A program made the translations under genes and the position numbers. This document shows, one piece after another, positions 6,966 through 13,121 of a stretch of DNA of 13,121 bases (positions within the stretch are counted from its first letter, which is position 1; every line of letters begins with the position of its first letter). The DNA comes from an uncultured Marinosulfonomonas sp. GTDB lineage: Bacteria; Pseudomonadota; Alphaproteobacteria; Rhodobacterales; Rhodobacteraceae. The notes beneath the pieces are model-generated. The model ran no database searches and had not been told where the DNA came from. It saw nothing but the letters and a program-made list of their open reading frames with translations. The DNA lies in the NCBI GenBank assembly GCA_947311455.1, contig CAMZKY010000257.1, forward strand, positions 1-13,121. The letters are read 5' to 3'.

Positions 6966-8030
6966 TTACCCCCGGCGTCGGCGCCCACCACTACGCCGGC
7001 CACGCGCGCCAGCTTCAACTTCTCCAGCCTTCAAGGGTGGTTTATTGGTTCTGATCCACGTTGCCCCATGTGGGTCATTGTTGGTCAGGAAATTTGCGGC
7101 ACGGATGGCTTCCATTTCTTTGCCTGATCTTGGCTTGGTTGATCCCATGCCGGTGATATTGGCCAATAATTCGGGATCAATATCGGCAGGCACAATAATA
7201 CCCGCTGCGGCCAGCTCTTCCAGTTTGGCTTCGATTTTCTTTGGGCCGATTGGCAAGGCCACAGGGTTCATAATTGCCGATGTCATCCCCGCCGCCATTG
7301 CCATTGGCAAAAAGGCGTTATTTATGCCGTGGCGATTGGGCAGGCCAAACGAAATGTTTGACGCGCCGCATGTGGTATTCACGCCCAGTTCCTCGCGCAA
7401 ACGCCGCACCAGCGCAAACACTTGCAATCCGGCTGTGCCCATTGCCCCGATTGGCATCACCAAAGGATCAACCACAATATCATGGGCCGGAATGCCGAAA
7501 TCGGCGGCACGTTGCACGATCTTTTTGGCCACTTCAAAGCGCACATCAGGATCTTCGGAAATGCCCGTGTCATCGTTGGAAATGGCCACTACTGGCACAT
7601 TGTATTTCTTGATCAAAGGCAGGATTGCCTCAAGGCGATCTTCTTCGCCAGTGACGGAATTGATCAATGGGCGCCCCTCAGCCACGGCCAAGCCAGCCTC
7701 AAGCGCCGCGGGAACCGAGCTGTCGATGCACAAAGGCACATCCACCAATCCTTGCACGATTTCAAGAACCTTGCGCATCAAAGGCGGTTCGGTTTCGTTG
7801 GGGTTCGGGTTTGAATTGTAAACCACACCCGCGTTGATATCCAGCATCGTTGCCCCGCAGGCGACTTGGGCCAGCGCGTCTTTTTCAACGGTGGAAAAAT
7901 CGCCAGCCTCAAGCTCGCGCGCCAATAGTTTACGCCCCGTAGGGTTGATCCGTTCGCCAATCACACAGAACGGTTGATCAAAGCCGATAATGGCGGTTTT
8001 GGATTTACTTTCGACAATGGTGCGGGTCAT
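6966..8030 (-). CDS. Methyltetrahydrofolate:corrinoid methyltransferase (pterin-binding protein of a split methionine synthase)
   Basis: A 354-residue protein made of one pterin-binding TIM barrel. It should move the methyl group of 5-methyl-tetrahydrofolate to the cobalt of a corrinoid protein. Family signatures are GERINPTG (25-32), DINAG (64-68), CIDSS (101-105), NSVTGEE (124-130) and GASNISFGLPNR (222-233). It has neither the homocysteine-binding nor the cobalamin-binding domain of full-length MetH, so those functions must be on other proteins, as known for split methionine synthases of roseobacters. Acetogen-type AcsE is the other relative, but the setting beside MetF favours methionine synthesis. 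ATG 8030 is preceded by AAGGA at good spacing and lies 10 bp after the metF-like stop; a longer start at 8114 would overlap that gene. The last 14 residues are an Arg/Gly tail (ARGRRSGGRRRRG at the end), unusual for the family core. A terminator follows 31 bp downstream. Confidence 0.88.
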   Translation of the reverse strand: MTRTIVESKSKTAIIGFDQPFCVIGERINPTGRKLLARELEAGDFSTVEKDALAQVACGATMLDINAGVVYNSNPNPNETEPPLMRKVLEIVQGLVDVPLCIDSSVPAALEAGLAVAEGRPLINSVTGEEDRLEAILPLIKKYNVPVVAISNDDTGISEDPDVRFEVAKKIVQRAADFGIPAHDIVVDPLVMPIGAMGTAGLQVFALVRRLREELGVNTTCGASNISFGLPNRHGINNAFLPMAMAAGMTSAIMNPVALPIGPKKIEAKLEELAAAGIIVPADIDPELLANITGMGSTKPRSGKEMEAIRAANFLTNNDPHGATWIRTNKPPLKAGEVEAGARGRRSGGRRRRG

Positions 8031-8040
8031 GAATATGTCC

Positions 8041-8970
8041 TTATTCGGGATTGGCCGGAACGGTAGATTGCCCACCGTGTTCAATGGCCCAGTTTGCGTT
8101 GGTTTTAATACCACCCAGCGGAAAGAAATGCACCCGCTCGATGTTGGAATTGGGGTTTGCAGCCTTATGCGCGGCCAGTTCGTTCAGAACGTCATTGGGG
8201 GTGAAGGGCAGCAACAGTTTGGTCACATCCTTGGCGCGCCGTGTTAGCACCCGCAGGGAAGGGCCAACACCACAAGCGATGGAGAATTTCACCAGCGTTT
8301 GTAATTTGGCAGGGCCCGCGATACCGATATGGATCGGAATATCGATATTTGCCTCTTGCAAGGCGTCAGCCCAGGCGATGATTGGTTTGGCTTCGAAGGC
8401 AAATTGTGTGGCCAGTGCCATTTTGGCATCTGTGCGGTTGAAAAAATCCTGTTTCCAGCGAAGCGCGGCCATGACGTTTTCATCAGATCCGTCAGGATCA
8501 ATATCTTTATTGCCTTCGGGATGGCCGGCCACATGCAGGCGCTTAAACCCGGCGGCGTCAAACAATCCGGTATCCAACAGCTGCATCGAATCCTCAAAAT
8601 CACCATGTGCTGTATTCAGACCGCCCGCCAATAGCAGCGCTTGTTTCACGTCAGCTTCGCCCTGATAGCGGTTGATCCAGTCTTGCAACGTCGCTTTGTC
8701 TTTGATGATGCGCGCCGGAAAGTGCGGCATTACCTTATAACCTTGTGCATTCAAACGTGCGGCGGTTGCGATCATGTCGTCAATCGGGGTGCCTTCGAGA
8801 TGGGCAATATATACCCGCGTGCCCGCTGGCAGCAATGTGGTAAAGTCGTCAATCTTGGCCGCTGTGCGCGGCATTACCTCAATCGAATAGCCTTGAAGAA
8901 AGGCTTCAAGATCCGCATTCACCGGTGAAAATGCTTCAACCGTTTTTCTTTTAAACTGCAATAGCGACAT
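8041..8970 (-). CDS. Methylenetetrahydrofolate reductase-like protein (divergent MetF)
   Basis: A 309-residue flavoprotein-type barrel, expected to interconvert 5,10-methylene- and 5-methyl-tetrahydrofolate. Alignment by eye to E. coli MetF gives YSIEVMP with E31 at the catalytic Glu28 position (SFEFFPP in E. coli), VAGHPEG (148-154) for the VAAYPE segment, and TQFAFEAKP (188-196) for TQFFFD, including the folate-contacting Gln. The ALLLAGG stretch (111-117) stands where E. coli has ALRGD, so the Asp120 position appears to be Gly117. The N-terminus begins with an unusual FKRKTVEAF leader. ATG 8970 is chosen because TTGGAGACGATC lies directly before it; the earlier in-frame start at 9006 would overlap the upstream gene. 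It is 26 bp behind the small-protein gene and 10 bp ahead of the methyltransferase gene, a clear operon. The gene name metF is avoided because the family is divergent and paralogues are common in this group. Confidence 0.85.
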   Translation of the reverse strand: MSLLQFKRKTVEAFSPVNADLEAFLQGYSIEVMPRTAAKIDDFTTLLPAGTRVYIAHLEGTPIDDMIATAARLNAQGYKVMPHFPARIIKDKATLQDWINRYQGEADVKQALLLAGGLNTAHGDFEDSMQLLDTGLFDAAGFKRLHVAGHPEGNKDIDPDGSDENVMAALRWKQDFFNRTDAKMALATQFAFEAKPIIAWADALQEANIDIPIHIGIAGPAKLQTLVKFSIACGVGPSLRVLTRRAKDVTKLLLPFTPNDVLNELAAHKAANPNSNIERVHFFPLGGIKTNANWAIEHGGQSTVPANPE

Positions 8971-8996
8971 GATCGTCTCCAATATGGCTTGCGGGG

Positions 8997-9293
8997 CTAG
9001 GCCCATCCGTCATTTGCAATCAGTTTCTTGATCCGTGCCACATCATATTCCACATCCAGTCGCGCCGCCTCGGCCGCAGCGATGTCTGTGTCTGTCCCGT
9101 CGATCACATAAGGATCGGCGCGACGCCATTCTGCAAGATACGCATCTGTGCCCGCGGCACCGGTTTTCATCGCGGCGCGGTCGATGGCTTGCTCGAAACG
9201 CTCGGGCAATTGCACCTTGGCTGCACGACGTCCTTTGCCCACAATAACCTGGGCCGGGATGTCACGCCAAAAAACGATGGTCACATTGGGCAT
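8997..9293 (-). CDS. Small 'virulence factor' family protein (PF13769-like)
   Basis: A 98-residue soluble protein with no signal peptide or membrane segment. It starts MPNVTIVFWRDIPAQVIVGK and ends KKLIANDGWA. The middle is rich in Glu, Asp, Ala and Arg and looks helical. I recognise the pattern as the short conserved family usually annotated 'virulence factor' in Rhodobacterales; the name is historical and gives no function. ATG 9293 follows GAGAGG at about 10 bp; the longer frame from 9329 begins upstream of that site with an unlike leader. It is the first gene of the operon with the MetF-like protein and the methyltransferase. A role in folate or one-carbon metabolism is therefore a reasonable guess, but it is inferred from position alone. 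No catalytic motif is evident. Confidence 0.8.
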   Translation of the reverse strand: MPNVTIVFWRDIPAQVIVGKGRRAAKVQLPERFEQAIDRAAMKTGAAGTDAYLAEWRRADPYVIDGTDTDIAAAEAARLDVEYDVARIKKLIANDGWA

Positions 9294-9352
9294 AAACTGA
9301 TTCCTCTCATGCGTATCCTTACGCGCCATAGGGCATTACCGACGCCTGTTTT

Positions 9353-9377
9353 CGACATCATGTCGCAGATCTGCGAC
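9353..9377. promoter_or_regulatory. Two overlapping palindromes upstream of the one-carbon operon
   Basis: CGACATCATGTCG (9353-9365, six-base arms around one C) overlaps the perfect 16-bp palindrome GTCGCAGATCTGCGAC (9362-9377). They lie 60-84 bp upstream of the small-protein start at 9293, where a repressor or activator of the operon would be expected. The two could also form mutually exclusive hairpins in the leader RNA. A smaller hairpin GCGTA-tcct-TACGC (9311-9324) sits close to the ribosome binding site. No known methionine-regulator consensus could be assigned with confidence. Confidence 0.5.
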
Positions 9378-9498
9378 CCGTAACTTACTGTTGATCTATC
9401 CACATTCATGGCCACAAGCCACCCGCGCGCCCCTGAAAAATCTTCATGTTTATTATGAATTCCGATTATTGGCACAAAACCATACTTGCGAAAGCAAA

Positions 9499-9517
9499 CC
9501 AACGGGTCTACCGTTGG
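9499..9517. repeat. Short perfect hairpin before ppx/gppA
   Basis: CCAACGG (9499-9505), a five-base loop and CCGTTGG (9511-9517) form a perfect 7-bp stem just before the ribosome binding site GGAGGG (9531-9536). There is no T-tract. It may affect leader structure or be a protein site; its role is unknown. Confidence 0.35.
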
Positions 9518-9543
9518 GTTAACTTGAAAAGGAGGGCGTGATT

Positions 9544-10650
9544 ATGGCGCCCAAGCGTCCCACTGGTGCGGGCGCGTTCCCCAATGCGGTCGATACCCCC
9601 GCGCCCGACATACCAAATCAGGCCCCTTTATATGGTGCGCTTGATTTGGGAACAAACAGCTGTCGCATGTTGATTGCCCAACCTCAGGGGGGGCAATTTC
9701 GTGTGGTTGACAGTTTTTCAAAGTCTGTCCAATTGGGGGCGGGCCTTGAGTCGACGGGTCAGCTTAGCCGATCCTCGATCAAACGCACGGTGCAAGCCTT
9801 GCGCGTATGTCATCGTAAATTGCAACATCACGGGGTGACCCGCATGCGGCTTGTCGCAACCGAGGCTTGTCGGCGTGCCAATAATGCACGTGAATTCCAT
9901 CGTTTGGTTAGGCGCGAAGTCGGCATCAATTTGGAAATCATCAAACCCGAAGAAGAAGCCCGTCTTGCGGTGGTGTCTTGTGCGCCGCTGGTATCGAATA
10001 CCACCGATCAATTATTGGTGGTTGATATTGGTGGTGGATCAACGGAATTGGTTTGGATTGATATCTCGAAAATTCCGCGCCATGATCGGGCCAAGGCGAT
10101 CATGGGGCTTCACGCAAGCTTTAAGGAAAGCACAACCGATTTTCCGGATGTGAAAGTTGTAGATTGGATTTCCGTGCCTCTCGGCGTGGCGACTTTGCGT
10201 GATATGTTTGATGATGTGGAAAATGATGCGGCACGATTTGCGTTGATGTCTTGCCACTTTGAAGAACACCTCACCGAATTTTCCCCCTATGACACGGAAC
10301 AAACCAAAAAGGGCTTTCAGATCATCGGCACCTCGGGCACAGTAACAACTGTTGCCGCGTCGCATCTGGGCTTGAAACGCTATGACCGCAACAAAGTTGA
10401 CGGGCTGGCGATGACCTCGGTGCAAATTGATGCGGTGGTTCGTGATTACCTAAGCCTTGGCCCCGAAGGGCGACGCAAAGATCCTCGGATTGGAAATGAT
10501 CGTCAGGCGTTGATTATGTCTGGTGCTGCGATCTTGCAGGCGTTATTGCGGGTCTGGCCCACAGATCGTTTATCTGTGGCGGATCGCGGCTTGCGCGAAG
10601 GGCTGCTTTACTCTCAGATGAATGCCGATGGCGTTCTGGATAACGGATAG
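9544..10650 (+). CDS. Ppx/GppA family phosphatase (exopolyphosphatase / pppGpp phosphohydrolase)
   Basis: A 368-residue member of the ASKHA fold family that splits phosphate from polyphosphate or from pppGpp. Motifs in order are GALDLGTNSCRM (31-42, phosphate loop 1), KPEEEARLAV (134-143, with the catalytic Glu at 137 or 138), VVDIGGGSTELV (159-170, phosphate loop 2) and GTSGT (262-266). It lacks the C-terminal HD extension of long E. coli-type Ppx and GppA, so polyphosphatase and pppGpp hydrolase activities cannot be separated by reading. ATG 9544 is preferred over GTG 9538 because GGAGGG (9531-9536) is seven bases from the ATG but only one base from the GTG. The N-terminal 28 residues are Pro/Ala-rich and low in conservation. 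The rlmE gene follows after 4 bp and is probably co-transcribed and translationally coupled. Confidence 0.93.
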   Translation: MAPKRPTGAGAFPNAVDTPAPDIPNQAPLYGALDLGTNSCRMLIAQPQGGQFRVVDSFSKSVQLGAGLESTGQLSRSSIKRTVQALRVCHRKLQHHGVTRMRLVATEACRRANNAREFHRLVRREVGINLEIIKPEEEARLAVVSCAPLVSNTTDQLLVVDIGGGSTELVWIDISKIPRHDRAKAIMGLHASFKESTTDFPDVKVVDWISVPLGVATLRDMFDDVENDAARFALMSCHFEEHLTEFSPYDTEQTKKGFQIIGTSGTVTTVAASHLGLKRYDRNKVDGLAMTSVQIDAVVRDYLSLGPEGRRKDPRIGNDRQALIMSGAAILQALLRVWPTDRLSVADRGLREGLLYSQMNADGVLDNG

Positions 10651-10654
10651 ACCA

Positions 10655-11368
10655 ATGGCCAAGAAACCAACCGGAAACAACAGCGGACGCGGACAGCGCG
10701 ATTTGCGCACCAAAGTCAAAACCGCCAAGGGCCGCAAGCTTAGCTCAACCCTGTGGCTGGAGCGGCAGCTGAATGATCCTTACGTGAAAAAGGCGCAAAC
10801 CGATGGCTATCGGGGCAGGGCGGCCTATAAAATTCTGGAGCTGGACGACAAATTCCGGTTTCTGGTGCCCGGCGCGCGGGTGGTTGATCTGGGCTGTGCC
10901 CCGGGGGGCTGGCTTCAGGTGGCGGTGCCGCGCATCAATGCGCTTGGCACCCGCACCAGTAAACCGGTGGGGCGGATTATCGGCATTGATCTGCAAGTGG
11001 TGGATCCGGTTGCCGGTGCCGAACTTCATGTGCTGGACTTTATGGAGGATGACGCGGATCTCAAGGTTAAAACCTGGCTTGGTGGCAAGGCCGATGTGGT
11101 GATGTCGGACATGGCGGCGGCCTCTTGTGGCCATAAACAGACCGACCATTTGCGCATCATGGCCCTGTGCGAAACCGCCGCGTGGTTTGCCTTTGACGTG
11201 CTGGAACAAGGCGGCACATTTGTGGCCAAAGTTCTGGCGGGGGGGGCCGAAGGGGATTTGCAAAAACTGCTGAAAGAAAAATTCACCAAAGTGATGCATG
11301 TCAAACCACCGGCCAGCCGCTCAACCAGTTCGGAAAAATTTGTGATCGCAACCGGATTTCGCGGGTAA
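10655..11368 (+). CDS. rlmE: 23S rRNA 2'-O-ribose methyltransferase RlmE (FtsJ family)
   Basis: Methylates the 2'-OH of U2552 (E. coli numbering) in the A loop of 23S rRNA, a late step of 50S assembly. The 237-residue protein has the SAM-binding motif VVDLGCAPGGWLQVA (76-90) and the K-D-K-E catalytic tetrad: K59 in AAYKILEL, D152 in VMSDMAA, K192 in FVAKVLAGG and E227 in SSEKF. It is longer than E. coli RlmE (209 residues), mainly through a basic, Gly/Lys/Arg-rich N-terminus of about 28 residues that may contact RNA. An insertion around residues 98-106 (GTRTSKPVG) is common in alphaproteobacterial members. ATG 10655 lies 4 bp after the ppx/gppA stop; the upstream in-frame start at 10622 would sit inside that gene. 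The local ribosome binding site is weak, which fits coupling to upstream translation. Confidence 0.95.
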   Translation: MAKKPTGNNSGRGQRDLRTKVKTAKGRKLSSTLWLERQLNDPYVKKAQTDGYRGRAAYKILELDDKFRFLVPGARVVDLGCAPGGWLQVAVPRINALGTRTSKPVGRIIGIDLQVVDPVAGAELHVLDFMEDDADLKVKTWLGGKADVVMSDMAAASCGHKQTDHLRIMALCETAAWFAFDVLEQGGTFVAKVLAGGAEGDLQKLLKEKFTKVMHVKPPASRSTSSEKFVIATGFRG

Positions 11369-11410
11369 CCTGTTACATGCAACCCACTGATGAACGCGTC
11401 CAGCTATCCG

Positions 11411-13078
11411 CTAGCCGTGTTCCTCATCCAGCTCAACCAATCGGCTAGGAAGCAATTCACCGGTTTCACGCAGGATCGCATAGGCCATCATCGAAACAGC
11501 CGTGTTGATCTGCTTAAGGGCGCGCAGGGTTTCTTGGTGAATGTTGCTGGTTTCGATGCTTTCGGTCATCCCCTGACGCAAGCGCTCAAGGTGTTTGTGC
11601 TGTAATTCTTGCTCTACATCCCGAATTATTTCTTTTTCTTCAACAAGTTGGCGCGCGGCCTCGACGCTGCGTGTCATCAAAACATGCAATGACAATTGCA
11701 CATTTGAAAGAACGCGATCGTGGAAATCACAAAGTTCTTTCCAGCCCTGGGGTGAAAAATGCAGCCCCTTATCGTTTACTTTCTTGCTGGCGCTTAGCAT
11801 ATTTTTGGCAATTACATCTGCGGCCGCTTCCAGGTTAATCGCCACAGAAGACAGTTCCATGCTGGCGTTGGTGTGTTCGGCAGCAAGTTCGTATTGATGC
11901 AATTTAGCCAAATAGATTTTAGTGCTAAAGTGCATTTTATTGATTTGGCTTTCGGTGGTTTTAATTGCATCAGCCGTTATCGGGTTCCATGTTTTATACA
12001 AACCCATGATCGGGGCCAGCATTTGTTCAATGGATTCACCGATATGAAGAACCTCGCGATTGGCACAGACCAAGGCACGCTCGGGCTGATCCAGAACGCT
12101 TTCATCCAGCGCCGAGATGCGGTCTGGCGAATAGTCTTCTGTCTCTTGAGCGTCGCTCAGAAACCCTTTGAGGATGTGTGTAAGCGGTTTAATCAAAGGA
12201 ATACCGATGATTGTGATCGCCAAATTATAAACCAGATGCAAATTAATGGTTTGGCGTGCAGCATTCGCCCCTAAATATTCCAAAGGCAGGGCTGCGGTTG
12301 ATATTAAAATCAAAGCAATAATCGCCCCACCGCCCCGCAACAATAGATTGCTCAGCACAATGATACGTGCGTTCTGTGGCGCGCCCAATGTCAAGGTAAA
12401 GGGGATGAAAGAACCACCCAGATTGGCCCCCAAAACCATCGCCATAGCCGCCGGGGCAGGGAGCAAGCCTTGCGCGGCAAACGTAACAAACATCAAAACC
12501 GCCGCAACACTGGAATGCATCGCCCACGCCAATAATGCCCCCACCATAAATGCGGTAATCGCGTCATTGGCCAAATAACTTGCCAGTGGCGCAATCGCAT
12601 CGCTATCGCGGATTGGATCAGTGGCGTTACGGATCATGTCCAACGATACCAGAACCAGCGCCAAACCAATAAGAATGCGTCCGGATTGACGCACTGTTTG
12701 CTTATCGCCTTTCAAAAATAACGTAACGCCAACCAAAATTAAAAGGGGCACCAACCATGCCGCACGCACCAGCAAAATCTGGGTGACAACCGCCGAGCCT
12801 AAATCCGCACCAAGGAATATGGCCAACCCAACCGTAACGGATAAAACCTTTTTCGAGGCAAAATTTGTCACCAATAGCGCAACCGCAGTTGAGCTTTGCA
12901 ATAGGATTGCCGCTAAAACACCTGTTCCCGCTGCCAAAAGCGGATTACCCGAGCTGTGGCGCAGCCACATGCGCAACTCATTTGAAAAAGCGCGCTGAAC
13001 GCCCGTGCGGATAATTCGCACAGACCACAACAAAAGGGCCGCCGCACCCGCAAGATTTAGAATAAACAGGAGTGCCAC
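11411..13078 (-). CDS. Na+/phosphate cotransporter family protein with PhoU-like C-terminal domain
   Basis: An inner-membrane protein of 555 residues (from the chosen start) expected to import phosphate with sodium, or possibly export it. Residues 1 to about 305 hold two inverted Na/Pi repeats of hydrophobic segments. The first has LLQSSTAVALLV (QSSTA 61-65) and GADLG (90-94); the second has AMHSSVAAVLMF (MHSSVA 187-192) and GANLG (217-221). The second repeat carries His where the family usually has Gln in QSS. Residues about 310-555 are hydrophilic and helical, matching the PhoU-like domain found in NptA-type bacterial members. The start is taken as GTG 13078, since GAGG lies five bases before it. 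The frame stays open to the window edge, however, so an upstream start outside the window is possible. It converges on rlmE with a 42-bp gap in which no clear terminator was seen. The promoter, and any Pho box, lies outside the window. Confidence 0.9.
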   Translation of the reverse strand: MALLFILNLAGAAALLLWSVRIIRTGVQRAFSNELRMWLRHSSGNPLLAAGTGVLAAILLQSSTAVALLVTNFASKKVLSVTVGLAIFLGADLGSAVVTQILLVRAAWLVPLLILVGVTLFLKGDKQTVRQSGRILIGLALVLVSLDMIRNATDPIRDSDAIAPLASYLANDAITAFMVGALLAWAMHSSVAAVLMFVTFAAQGLLPAPAAMAMVLGANLGGSFIPFTLTLGAPQNARIIVLSNLLLRGGGAIIALILISTAALPLEYLGANAARQTINLHLVYNLAITIIGIPLIKPLTHILKGFLSDAQETEDYSPDRISALDESVLDQPERALVCANREVLHIGESIEQMLAPIMGLYKTWNPITADAIKTTESQINKMHFSTKIYLAKLHQYELAAEHTNASMELSSVAINLEAAADVIAKNMLSASKKVNDKGLHFSPQGWKELCDFHDRVLSNVQLSLHVLMTRSVEAARQLVEEKEIIRDVEQELQHKHLERLRQGMTESIETSNIHQETLRALKQINTAVSMMAYAILRETGELLPSRLVELDEEHG

Positions 13079-13121
13079 ATTTGCCTCGTAAATTGTTAAA
13101 AGTTCGCACTTACTAGGAGCA

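Noticed and set aside
6833..7054. Small plus-strand reading frame after the mirrored element
   Set aside because: It reads straight through the terminator hairpin into the antisense of another gene, and its start has no properly spaced ribosome binding site.
6961..7821. 286-codon plus-strand open frame
   Set aside because: It is antisense to the methyltransferase gene, whose motifs are clear; the Ser/Ala-rich translation is typical of a shadow frame.
9294..9400. SAM/SAH-type riboswitch in the leader of the one-carbon operon
   Set aside because: Hairpins are present, but I could not match the conserved riboswitch bases; the palindromes fit protein sites at least as well.
9538..9543. GTG 9538 as start of the Ppx/GppA gene
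   Set aside because: It is only one base from the GGAGGG ribosome binding site, whereas ATG 9544 has normal spacing.
1..13121. CRISPR array, tRNA/rRNA genes, insertion sequences, phage or defence genes
   Set aside because: No repeat-spacer pattern, RNA-gene signature, transposase motif or target-site duplication was seen by reading both strands.

Overview
The window looks like a chromosomal segment of an alphaproteobacterium, most likely of the order Rhodobacterales (roseobacter group). The pointers are the protein wording, the pairing of a Ppx/GppA phosphatase with RlmE, and an operon joining a 'virulence factor' (PF13769-like) small protein, a divergent MetF and a free-standing methyl-tetrahydrofolate methyltransferase, the form expected where methionine synthase is split into separate proteins. 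The assignment is by recognition; no search was run. I found no tRNA, rRNA, CRISPR array, insertion sequence, phage gene or recognisable defence system.

Layout. Positions 1-2549 (minus) hold aminopeptidase N (pepN), whose stop codon probably straddles the window edge. A 263-bp divergent spacer follows, carrying a perfect 11+1+11 dyad over the likely promoter of malate synthase G (glcB, 2813-4960, plus). Directly behind glcB lies a decayed GlcG/HbpS-family gene (about 4974-5239). Next come a class I glutamine amidotransferase of the gamma-glutamyl-GABA hydrolase type (5350-6126, plus) and, converging on it, a wrecked class II aldolase/adducin gene (6153-6634, minus). The non-coding stretch 6635-6965 contains a long dyad and a bidirectional terminator. 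The minus-strand operon 9293-6966 encodes the 98-residue small protein, the MetF-like protein and the pterin-binding methyltransferase. Its upstream spacer carries two overlapping palindromes. On the plus strand ppx/gppA (9544-10650) and rlmE (10655-11368) are tightly linked. A Na+/phosphate cotransporter with a PhoU-like C-terminal half (13078-11411, minus) converges on rlmE.

How the genes fit together. GlcB condenses glyoxylate with acetyl-CoA. The glcG remnant beside it suggests a former glycolate/glyoxylate (glc-like) cluster. The MetF and methyltransferase pair should make 5-methyl-tetrahydrofolate and pass its methyl group to a separate corrinoid protein, feeding methionine synthesis; the other pieces are not in this window. 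Ppx/GppA, RlmE and PepN are housekeeping functions.

The least expected observations are the two gene ruins (positions 4974-5239 and 6153-6634), which have no intact reading frame spanning them, and three conspicuous dyads (2727-2749, 6736-6805, 9353-9377). I did not find convincing evidence of a wholly new multi-gene system.
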